Assembly (NCBI GenBank): GCA_915066865.1
Contig: CAJZEE010000095.1
Location: 1 to 7,228, forward strand
Length of the DNA stretch: 7,228 nucleotides
Direction: 5' to 3'
Source: an uncultured Veillonella sp.
GTDB lineage: Bacteria; Bacillota; Negativicutes; Veillonellales; Veillonellaceae
The notes under the pieces were generated by a model that worked only from the letters and a program-made list of their open reading frames with translations, searched no databases and was not told the origin of the DNA. Position numbers and translations under genes: made by a program. Shown one piece after another: positions 1-5,464 of the stretch (the first letter of the stretch is position 1; the number at the start of each line of letters is the position of its first letter).

Positions 1-87
1 TCAGATAATTCAAAAGGAATAAAAAAGATTGTTTCTATGCTTCACGTCCTTTTCATTGTAAGAAATTATACTTCTATCATTCTAAAT

Positions 88-115
88 TTTACACAATTAG
101 ATTTTGTTGTATTTT
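88..115 (+). promoter_or_regulatory. Possible sigma-70-type promoter for the beta-helix gene
   Basis: TTTACA at 88-93 matches five of six bases of the -35 consensus. A 16-base gap follows, then TATTTT at 110-115, which matches four of six of the -10. Transcription would start near 122 and leave a leader of about 28 bases that keeps the ribosome binding site at 137-142. The whole region is AT-rich, so a chance match is quite possible. Bases 1-87 hold nothing else I can name. Confidence 0.3.
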
Positions 116-136
116 CAAAATGTATGTATATAATTT

Positions 137-142
137 GGGAGA
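137..142 (+). promoter_or_regulatory. Ribosome binding site fixing the start at 151
   Basis: GGGAGA lies eight bases before the ATG at 151. The reading frame is open from the first base of the window, with earlier ATGs at 37 and 124. Only the ATG at 151 has a Shine-Dalgarno match at a normal distance, and only it puts a signal peptide at the N-terminus. This decides the start. Confidence 0.75.
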
Positions 143-150
143 TATTAATC

Positions 151-1656
151 ATGAATAAAACAACGATTAAAAAGAAACATAAAAATAGAAAAAATAGTTT
201 GCCCTATAGAAAGTTACGCCGTTGGGTATTACCTGCAGTACTTGGCGCTGCCCTATCGACGTTAGCCATCATTCCAACCTTAGCAGCAGAAACTCAACCT
301 AACACTAACATAGCAGTTGTAACCACAACAGAACAAACTAAAACAGTATCGCCCACACAAGAAAGCACACATCCAAACGGTACACCTCATGGTGCGCCAC
401 CAACAGGGCAACCTCCTGTAGGAGCACCTAATGGTATGCCCCCAAGTGGTGCGCCAAACGGCGTGCCTCCAGAGGAGATGCCTAACGGAGGATCTAATAG
501 CATGGCTCCTCAACCGGAAGTAAATCCCAATACTTTCACAGGTACAGCAATAGTAACAGAAAACAAATCGATTGCTCATGAGTCGATGACAAACACAACA
601 GCCGATCAGAATGCTTTTATCGGTAAAAACAAAGCGGTAATTGATATTGAAAATAGCGTTTTCGATAAAACTGGCAACACTACAAGCGATGATAATAGCA
701 ATTTTCGTGGTCAAAATGCAGTAGTCCTCGGCATTGACGGCAGTCAAATCAACATCAAGGGTAGCAATATTACATCTAACTCTAAAGGTTCTAATGCAGT
801 CTTTGCCACTGGCGAAGGCACGGTTATCAACGTAGAAAACACTAATATTCACACAAAAAGTGATTCCTCTCGTGGTTTAGATGCTACTTACAAAGGCACT
901 GTAAATGGCAAAAACCTAACTATCACTACTGAAGGGGCTCACTCCGCTACACTTGCTACAGATCGCGGAGAAGGCACAATCACCGCAGAAGCAGCCAAAC
1001 TCACCACATCTGGCGAAGGCAGTCCTGTTATCTACTCCACGGGTAATATTATGGTAAACAATGTCAACGGAATAGCTAATAATAGTGAAATTGGCGTTGT
1101 AGAAGGTAAGAACTCCATTACCCTTACAAACTCCAATGTAACTGGCTACAAAGACAATGGTTTTATGCTATATCAAAGCTTCTCTGGTGATGCTGAAAGT
1201 GGCATTGCTCGACTCAAAGCAGAAAATAACACACTTACAACTCACGCTACAGGTGCGTTCCTCTATGTAAACAACACCACTGCTGAAGTAGACCTTTCTA
1301 ACAATGCAATCTCTATGCCAAACACTTCTGCCCTAGTGAAAGCATCTGCTGACTCCCGTTGGGGAAAAACTGGTGAAAACGGCGGCCACCTTACACTCTG
1401 CACATCTAACCAAGAACTAAGTGGTAATATTATGGCTGATTCAATCAGTACCATCGCTCTAGACATGACAAATGGATCTAGTCTTGTAGGTGCTGTAAAC
1501 ACAGACAACACGGCTAAAGAAGTAACTGTGAAACTCAGCAAAGACTCCAATTGGATACTCACTGGCGACAGCTATGTAAAATCCTTGAGCAACGAAGACA
1601 CAACCGGCAGTAACATTCAATTGAATGGATATAAACTTGTTGTGGCTGATAAATAA
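151..1656 (+). CDS. Secreted protein with Pro-rich linker and right-handed beta-helix-like repeats
   Basis: This 501-residue protein has no function I can assign. Residues 1-24 carry eleven Lys/Arg, followed by a hydrophobic stretch at 25-46 and a likely signal peptidase I site after A45 or A46, so it should be exported by Sec. Residues 47-73 are Thr/Gln-rich. Residues 74-113 are a Pro/Gly/Asn linker with the repeated unit APNGxPP at 92-98 and 101-107. From about 130 to 455 the chain is a run of short strands rich in Asn, Thr, Ser and Gly, with recurring patterns such as GSNIT, VENTNI and LTNSNV, typical of right-handed parallel beta-helix adhesins or pectate-lyase-like folds. The end (456-501), with SNWILTGDSYV and IQLNGYKLVV, looks like a helix cap seen in such proteins. 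I see no LPXTG motif, no C-terminal membrane segment, no beta-barrel translocator and no S-layer homology domain. It stands alone on its strand and ends at a large terminator. An adhesin or carbohydrate-binding role is inference only. Confidence 0.85.
   Translation: MNKTTIKKKHKNRKNSLPYRKLRRWVLPAVLGAALSTLAIIPTLAAETQPNTNIAVVTTTEQTKTVSPTQESTHPNGTPHGAPPTGQPPVGAPNGMPPSGAPNGVPPEEMPNGGSNSMAPQPEVNPNTFTGTAIVTENKSIAHESMTNTTADQNAFIGKNKAVIDIENSVFDKTGNTTSDDNSNFRGQNAVVLGIDGSQINIKGSNITSNSKGSNAVFATGEGTVINVENTNIHTKSDSSRGLDATYKGTVNGKNLTITTEGAHSATLATDRGEGTITAEAAKLTTSGEGSPVIYSTGNIMVNNVNGIANNSEIGVVEGKNSITLTNSNVTGYKDNGFMLYQSFSGDAESGIARLKAENNTLTTHATGAFLYVNNTTAEVDLSNNAISMPNTSALVKASADSRWGKTGENGGHLTLCTSNQELSGNIMADSISTIALDMTNGSSLVGAVNTDNTAKEVTVKLSKDSNWILTGDSYVKSLSNEDTTGSNIQLNGYKLVVADK
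370..489 (+). repeat. In-frame Pro/Gly/Asn-rich low-complexity repeat
   Basis: This stretch encodes residues 74-113 of the secreted protein. It cycles through Pro-Asn-Gly and Gly-Ala-Pro units, with APNGMPP and APNGVPP as the clearest pair. The two copies differ at synonymous positions (for example aatggt versus aacggc), so this is not a recent slippage product at DNA level. It probably forms a flexible extended spacer between the signal peptide and the beta-helix. Confidence 0.7.
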
Positions 1657-1659
1657 TTA

Positions 1660-1756
1660 TAAAAGCACTACTCTGAATACTGATATGTACCCCCTTTACT
1701 GGTTGTCCGGTAAAGGGGGTACATATCATTAATTACAATTCAAAGTAGTGCTTTTA
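1660..1756. terminator. Nested inverted repeat acting as bidirectional terminator
   Basis: There are two stems, one inside the other. The outer arms, 1660-1678 and 1738-1756, pair over 19 positions with one C/A mismatch (1673 against 1743). They have the classic terminator form, AAAAGCACTAC on one side and GTAGTGCTTTT on the other, with T-rich runs after the stem on both strands. The inner arms, 1681-1699 and 1710-1728, are a perfect 19-base match, extended in RNA by a U-G and two G-C pairs to a UUGU tetraloop at 1703-1706. The element begins four bases after the stop codon of the beta-helix gene and lies between it and the convergent TPR gene, so it can end transcription from both sides. Bases 1757-1830 show nothing further. 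Confidence 0.85.
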
Positions 1757-1830
1757 ATTTATTAAACTTACTTGTATATCAGCTTGAATATATAAATCGC
1801 CTTTAGATACATCTGCCAATAGTTAACGGA

Positions 1831-2937
1831 TTAAAAATTATGAGTTAGACAATCTATCAAATAGCAGCCATATATAGGCCACAGTTTTAATTCAACCATA
1901 GGCTTGTAGTTTTCATCTTTAATTTTATGTTCCAATAAATTTAGATTCTCTAAATCATCTTCCCAGCTTTTGATATAGTCCTGCTTTTCTTCTGCGCTAT
2001 TAAAGTCTTCATCCATTTTTGCATTTTCAATGCATGCCAATATTTCTGTTCGTTGCTTGTTCACTTCATGATAGAACCGGTTATGTTGATTCATAATCCA
2101 AAGACCAAAGTAGTAAGGGCCATCACTTAAATCACAGTGCTCTTTAGCCTTTTCACATTCTTCTAAGAATAGACCGTACTCATCTAATATATAATAGGCA
2201 TCAATGATATCAAACTCATTAATATCATCGTTATCTAGATGATATGCTGAATCTACTCCAATCTTAATTTGCTTCAAACGATTGAGAGCTTGCTTTTTAT
2301 TACCTAAATACACATCGCAATAAGCTATACACAACAATAACCGCATTCTATTTGGGTAGTCTTTTAATAACTCTTCAAAGTTAGTCTTTGCTTTATTATA
2401 TTCCTTAAGATCAAATAAACATACAGCACGACCAAAATTCATTTCATAGTCATTGGCTACTGTTAACCCCTTTTCAAAGGTATGTAAACTTTTCGTTAAA
2501 GCTTCTACTGAGCCACTATTTTCATAAGATGAGAAATGATATAATGCCAAACCTCTATAAGTCTCTATATATGGAGAATTTAACTTTTCAGCTTTTACTA
2601 AATAGTTATATTCCTCTATCTCCCCATTATGATAAAAGGCTAGATTAGTATAAACTCTTGCTTTTTCAGTATCATTCAGTTCTTCTGTATATTTTCTGAG
2701 GAACTCTTCCAATAGTTGTATTGAATTTTCTTCATGCCTCAACACCTGTTCAACAGTTGCTAAAACACATACCACATCTACATCATGCGGATACTCATGC
2801 ATCAAAACACGTAAGTAAGTTCTAAAACGCTCTGTACATTGCTTTAATATATCATAATCACTAAATATAGACGCGTTATATGTAGCTCCATATTCTGCTT
2901 TAAGATTTTCCCAATACTCTTTTATAGCAAGCTTCAT
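1831..2937 (-). CDS. TPR-like helical repeat protein of unknown function
   Basis: This 368-residue protein is almost wholly predicted helix and has no signal peptide or membrane segment, so it is probably cytosolic. Degenerate tetratricopeptide-like helical pairs can be read at about residues 93-126 (ARVYTNLAFYHNGEIEEY, then an A-E-K-L turn), 127-160 and 164-196. The best is the third: FGRAVCLFDLKEYNKAKTNF, with a Tyr-Pro turn at 194-195. Another pair follows at about 197-225. The last part, 285-345, is highly charged and may be coiled. There are ten cysteines, unusual for such a protein, but no CxxC metal site. The start has AAAGG six bases upstream of the ATG. The gene is clearly more AT-rich than glmM (about 30% GC in one line against 43%), which fits an accessory or acquired gene. 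It faces the beta-helix gene tail to tail and is separated from the racemase by a terminator, so it is probably transcribed alone. TPR proteins usually mediate protein contacts. A regulator, a chaperone or an orphan immunity protein would all fit, and nothing here decides between them. Confidence 0.85.
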   Translation of the reverse strand: MKLAIKEYWENLKAEYGATYNASIFSDYDILKQCTERFRTYLRVLMHEYPHDVDVVCVLATVEQVLRHEENSIQLLEEFLRKYTEELNDTEKARVYTNLAFYHNGEIEEYNYLVKAEKLNSPYIETYRGLALYHFSSYENSGSVEALTKSLHTFEKGLTVANDYEMNFGRAVCLFDLKEYNKAKTNFEELLKDYPNRMRLLLCIAYCDVYLGNKKQALNRLKQIKIGVDSAYHLDNDDINEFDIIDAYYILDEYGLFLEECEKAKEHCDLSDGPYYFGLWIMNQHNRFYHEVNKQRTEILACIENAKMDEDFNSAEEKQDYIKSWEDDLENLNLLEHKIKDENYKPMVELKLWPIYGCYLIDCLTHNF

Positions 2938-2978
2938 ATTACACCTTTTCTATCGAATATATTTCAGACTATATGGCT

Positions 2979-2987
2979 ATAATAACA
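2979..2987 (-). promoter_or_regulatory. Possible extended -10 promoter of the TPR gene
   Basis: On the minus strand this reads TGTTATTAT: a TGn extension followed by TATTAT, five of six bases of the -10 consensus. No convincing -35 lies 16-18 bases upstream, as is allowed for extended -10 promoters. Transcription would start near 2972 and give a leader of about 35 bases before the ATG at 2937. The rest of the gap, 2988-3091, shows nothing I can name. Confidence 0.35.
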
Positions 2988-3091
2988 CAAATTACTTCCT
3001 ATATACGTGCCTATAGTAACTCCCCTCATATAAATTCAAACCATGCTAAAAGATTTCCTTTAGTCTCTAGCTAGTTCTAATTGCATAAAAC

Positions 3092-3142
3092 AACCCTCTA
3101 TTAGATATTCTAAAAATGAATAAAAATATCTAATAGAGGGTT
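3092..3142 (-). terminator. Intrinsic terminator after the racemase gene
   Basis: Arms 3092-3109 and 3125-3142 form a perfect 18-base inverted repeat around a 15-base AT-rich loop. The base of the stem is AACCCTCT/AGAGGGTT, so the G-C pairs lie where the polymerase should pause. On the minus strand the stem is followed by GTTTTATGC, a short U run. It lies 33 bases past the racemase stop and ends the glmM-racemase transcript. On the plus strand the following run (ATGTTATTT) is weaker, so the main direction is minus. Confidence 0.85.
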
Positions 3143-3175
3143 ATGTTATTTAAACAATAATAAAAGCTAACTATA

Positions 3176-3871
3176 TTATGCTCTACCAATAGAAATCAAC
3201 GCCGCATTTTTTGCATGTATCAATGTAGTATCAAATAACGGTATATCTGTATCATCCTGTTTAACAAGTAGTCCGATTTCAGTACAGCCTAAAATAACAC
3301 CTTGTACACCAGATTTTACCAAATCACCAATAATATCTAAGTATTGTTGTTTAGATTCATTAGAAATAACACCTAAACACAATTCATTGTATATAATATC
3401 ATTCACAAGTTCAACTTGATCTTCGTTAGGGATAACAACATGAATCCCCCGATTTTCCAAGATACACTTATAAAAATCTTGTTGCATCGTGTACTTGGTA
3501 CCGAGTAGACCTACCTTTGTAATACCTGATTTTTCTAACTCTACTGCAGTCATTTCCGCAATATGAAGAAGAGGTATGTGAATATGTCTTTCTATTTCAT
3601 CCGCTACCTTATGCATTGTATTCGTGCATATAACAATATAATCAGCACCAGCCTTTTCAAGAGATTGAGCCGCATCGGATAAAATTTCAGCGCTTCTATC
3701 CCAATCGCCATTTGCCTGGCACTTTTCTATTTCTTCAAAATCAACGCTATATAAAATACATTTTGCCGAATGTAAGCCGCCCAAAACTTGCTTAATAGTT
3801 TCATTCAAAACTTGGTAATACGTAATCGTACTTTCCCAGCTCATTCCCCCAATTAAGCCTATTGTTTTCAT
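3176..3871 (-). CDS. Aspartate/glutamate racemase family amino-acid racemase
   Basis: This 231-residue protein belongs to the cofactor-independent Asp/Glu racemase superfamily (AspR, RacX and YgeA type), which inverts the alpha carbon of an amino acid using two cysteines as acid and base. The N-terminus KTIGLIGGMSWEST is typical of this group. The two catalytic cysteines are both present: C82 in ICTNTMHK and C196 in LGCTEIG. Length fits the family (about 230 residues), and a cytosolic location is expected. An in-frame ATG 36 bases upstream would add twelve residues, but the family N-terminus and the AGAGGGT site at 3878-3884 favour the start used here. The gene follows glmM after 54 bases with no terminator between and is followed by a strong terminator, so it is probably the last gene of that transcript. 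The substrate cannot be read from the sequence. D-Asp, D-Glu or broad-specificity racemization of basic amino acids or homoserine are the known options. It is not the usual MurI, which has different motifs around its cysteines. Confidence 0.9.
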   Translation of the reverse strand: MKTIGLIGGMSWESTITYYQVLNETIKQVLGGLHSAKCILYSVDFEEIEKCQANGDWDRSAEILSDAAQSLEKAGADYIVICTNTMHKVADEIERHIHIPLLHIAEMTAVELEKSGITKVGLLGTKYTMQQDFYKCILENRGIHVVIPNEDQVELVNDIIYNELCLGVISNESKQQYLDIIGDLVKSGVQGVILGCTEIGLLVKQDDTDIPLFDTTLIHAKNAALISIGRA

Positions 3872-3877
3872 AATATC

Positions 3878-3884
3878 ACCCTCT
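3878..3884 (-). promoter_or_regulatory. Ribosome binding site fixing the racemase start
   Basis: On the minus strand AGAGGGT lies six bases upstream of the ATG at 3871. The longer start at 3907 has no comparable site and would add residues (MFWVILSLEGDI) not expected in front of the conserved KTIGLIGG strand. Confidence 0.7.
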
Positions 3885-3918
3885 AAGCTTAGAATAACCC
3901 AAAACAAAAAGGTTATTC
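3882..3918 (-). repeat. Two small palindromes between glmM and the racemase gene
   Basis: TCTAAGCTTAGA at 3882-3893 is a perfect 12-base palindrome that touches the racemase ribosome binding site. It is overlapped by an 8-base inverted repeat, GAATAACC at 3892-3899 with GGTTATTC at 3911-3918, around a T-rich 11-base loop (minus strand). No U run follows the second hairpin, so it is a poor terminator. Both are seen directly; any role in processing the transcript or tuning translation of the racemase is inference. Confidence 0.4.
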
Positions 3919-3925
3919 ATTATGA

Positions 3926-5278
3926 TTATTCCGCCAACCCTTGTTCTCTACCGATAATATCAGCGATTTCTTGGCACAGGGATTGTAGTTCTTCTTGGTT
4001 AGGTCCTTCAGCCATGACACGAATGAGTGGTTCTGTCCCGGATGCACGTACTAAGACGCGACCTTCGTCACCGAGCTCTCCTTCAGCTGTTACGATAGCA
4101 GCTTTGATAAGGTCATTGTCTTCCCAGCCAGTTTTTGTAGCGACCCGAACATTTACAAGAACTTGTGGGTATTTTGTCATAATGCCGGCCAACTCAGAAA
4201 GAGGTTGCTTTTTCTCCTTCATAAGAGCCGCCACTTGAACAGCTGTTAACATACCGTCACCAGTGGTATTGTGATCTAAAAAGATTACGTGACCAGATTG
4301 TTCACCACCAACGGAAAGATTATGTTCACGCATGTATTCCAATACATACCGATCACCAACAGCAGTGGAAACCGTTTTCATCCCAAGTTCTTCTGCTGCT
4401 TTATGGAATCCGATATTACTCATAACGGTACCAACTATAGTATCACCTTTAAGTTTGCCTTCTTCTTTCAACTTAAGAGCGCATAACAACATAATTTGAT
4501 CGCCATCGAGGACTTGACCTTTTTCATCAACCAATAAACAGCGGTCAGCATCGCCATCATTAGCAATACCAAGGTCTGCATTATGTTGTTGCACAGCTAC
4601 TTGCAATCCTTCGATATGCGTAGAACCACAGTGATGATTGATGTTCAAGCCATCTGGATTCACATTAATATTGATGACTTTAGCCCCTAGTCCAGACAAA
4701 ATTTCTGGACCTACACTAGACGCGGCACCATTGGCACCATCATAAACGATAGTCAACCCTTCAAGGGACGTATCGATTGTGTGACGTACAAAGTGAGCAT
4801 ATAAATGAGCCAAGTTACTATTAAACTCAATTTTACCTATACCATCCCCTGTAGGACGTGCTAATTCATTATCTGCACTTTGACGAACATATTTTTCCAA
4901 TTCATCTTCCACTTCATCAGGTAATTTATAGCCATTGCTATCAAAGAATTTAATGCCATTATCTGGATATGGATTGTGAGATGCAGAAATAACAGCACCC
5001 GCATCAAACCCTTGTTGACGTACAAGGTACGCTACTGCTGGAGTTGGGATAACGCCTGCAATCACTACATTACCGCCAACAGAACAAATGCCCGCTGCTA
5101 ATGCACTTTCAAGCATAGAACCAGAAATCCGTGTATCGCGACCAATCAAGAACGTAGGGTGATCCTTTTTCTTACCAAAATGCGTTCCTGCCGCACGACC
5201 TAAATGATAGGCTAATTCCGGCGTTAAAAACTCATTAACAACACCACGTACACCATCTGTACCAAATAAACGAGCCAT
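3926..5278 (-). CDS. glmM: Phosphoglucosamine mutase
   Basis: GlmM converts glucosamine-6-phosphate to glucosamine-1-phosphate in the cytosol, a step toward UDP-GlcNAc for peptidoglycan and other envelope polymers. At 450 residues it has the normal length, and the start MARLFGTDGVRG is diagnostic. The four active-site elements of the alpha-D-phosphohexomutase family are intact. S100 in SASHNP is the phosphorylated serine. DGDADR at 241-246 binds Mg2+. GEQSGH at 325-330 contacts the sugar. RASGTEPLIR at 411-420 binds the phosphate of the substrate. A perfect AGGAGG at 5285-5290, six bases before the ATG, predicts strong translation. The gene has its own likely promoter (5362-5370) and a palindrome in its leader (5296-5318), and probably shares its transcript with the racemase downstream. 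The glmS gene that often accompanies glmM is not seen in this window. Confidence 0.98.
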   Translation of the reverse strand: MARLFGTDGVRGVVNEFLTPELAYHLGRAAGTHFGKKKDHPTFLIGRDTRISGSMLESALAAGICSVGGNVVIAGVIPTPAVAYLVRQQGFDAGAVISASHNPYPDNGIKFFDSNGYKLPDEVEDELEKYVRQSADNELARPTGDGIGKIEFNSNLAHLYAHFVRHTIDTSLEGLTIVYDGANGAASSVGPEILSGLGAKVININVNPDGLNINHHCGSTHIEGLQVAVQQHNADLGIANDGDADRCLLVDEKGQVLDGDQIMLLCALKLKEEGKLKGDTIVGTVMSNIGFHKAAEELGMKTVSTAVGDRYVLEYMREHNLSVGGEQSGHVIFLDHNTTGDGMLTAVQVAALMKEKKQPLSELAGIMTKYPQVLVNVRVATKTGWEDNDLIKAAIVTAEGELGDEGRVLVRASGTEPLIRVMAEGPNQEELQSLCQEIADIIGREQGLAE

Positions 5279-5284
5279 AATTAT

Positions 5285-5290
5285 CCTCCT
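5285..5290 (-). promoter_or_regulatory. Consensus ribosome binding site of glmM
   Basis: On the minus strand this is AGGAGG, a full match to the 16S rRNA tail, six bases from the ATG. It is the strongest ribosome binding site in the window, which fits an essential, well-expressed enzyme. Confidence 0.85.
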
Positions 5291-5295
5291 CTAAG

Positions 5296-5318
5296 GATTT
5301 GTGAAAGTTTCACAAGTC
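5296..5318. promoter_or_regulatory. Palindromic candidate operator in the glmM leader
   Basis: The core is TTGTGAAA at 5299-5306 and TTTCACAA at 5308-5315, a perfect inverted repeat around a single central base (5307). After one mismatch (5298/5316) the symmetry continues for two more pairs (5296-5297 with 5317-5318). It lies downstream of the putative promoter and six bases before the AGGAGG site, a position where a bound repressor would block elongation. The half-sites resemble those of Rex (TTGTGAA-N4-TTCACAA) and of CRP/FNR-type regulators (TGTGA-N6-TCACA), but the spacing here is one base shorter than either. It could also fold in RNA as a small six-pair hairpin beside the ribosome binding site. 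Confidence 0.5.
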
Positions 5319-5361
5319 TATATATCTACCGTGTGTATCATTTCAATAATTACTGTTGTGT

Positions 5362-5370
5362 ATTATATCA
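5362..5370 (-). promoter_or_regulatory. Extended -10 promoter element of glmM
   Basis: On the minus strand this reads TGATATAAT: a perfect TATAAT with the TGn extension. The hexamer 17 bases upstream (TAGGTA) matches only three of six bases of the -35, which is common for extended -10 promoters. Transcription would start near 5355, leaving a leader of about 77 bases that includes the palindrome at 5296-5318. The rest of the 186-base gap back to 5464 shows only a weak inverted repeat (ATACTG at 5431-5436 with CAGTAT at 5450-5455) and no clear terminator for the upstream flavoprotein gene. Confidence 0.6.
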
Positions 5371-5464
5371 TAATATAGAAAGCATACCTACTATAAAGTC
5401 ACATCTATATTACATAAATAGTATGAATCTATACTGTAATTCAATTCATCAGTATAATTCCCCA

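Noticed and set aside
129..134. A perfect TATAAT on the plus strand just before the beta-helix gene.
   Set aside because: Transcription would begin near 141, inside or after the ribosome binding site at 137-142, so it is unlikely to drive this gene.
1..150. The reading frame of the beta-helix gene is open from the first base, with ATGs at 37 and 124.
   Set aside because: The extension is AT-rich and lacks ribosome binding sites, and it would bury a textbook signal peptide 38 or more residues inside the protein. The start at 151 fits better.
280..852. A 190-codon open frame on the minus strand opposite the secreted protein gene.
   Set aside because: Its product is rich in Cys, Arg and Trp, with no recognisable domain. 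It is the reverse shadow of the Thr/Asn/Pro-rich coding sequence, which has a signal peptide and ribosome binding site.
1263..1562. A 99-codon open frame on the minus strand inside the beta-helix gene.
   Set aside because: It lies wholly within a well-supported gene, has no separate regulatory signals and shows no domain.
2978..2983. A TATAAT on the plus strand between the TPR and racemase genes.
   Set aside because: No plus-strand gene follows it, and it overlaps the better-placed minus-strand extended -10.
3600..3625. Considered whether the racemase could be MurI (glutamate racemase).
   Set aside because: The context of the first cysteine (CTNTMH) and the N-terminus (GLIGGMSWEST) are those of the AspR/RacX/YgeA group rather than MurI.
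4014..4486. Short plus-strand open frames within glmM.
   Set aside because: They are antisense to intact conserved motifs of GlmM and have no family resemblance.
5431..5455. A weak inverted repeat (ATACTG/CAGTAT) after the flavoprotein gene, considered as a terminator.
   Set aside because: It has only six A/T-rich pairs, a 13-base loop and no clean U run after it. I cannot support termination here.
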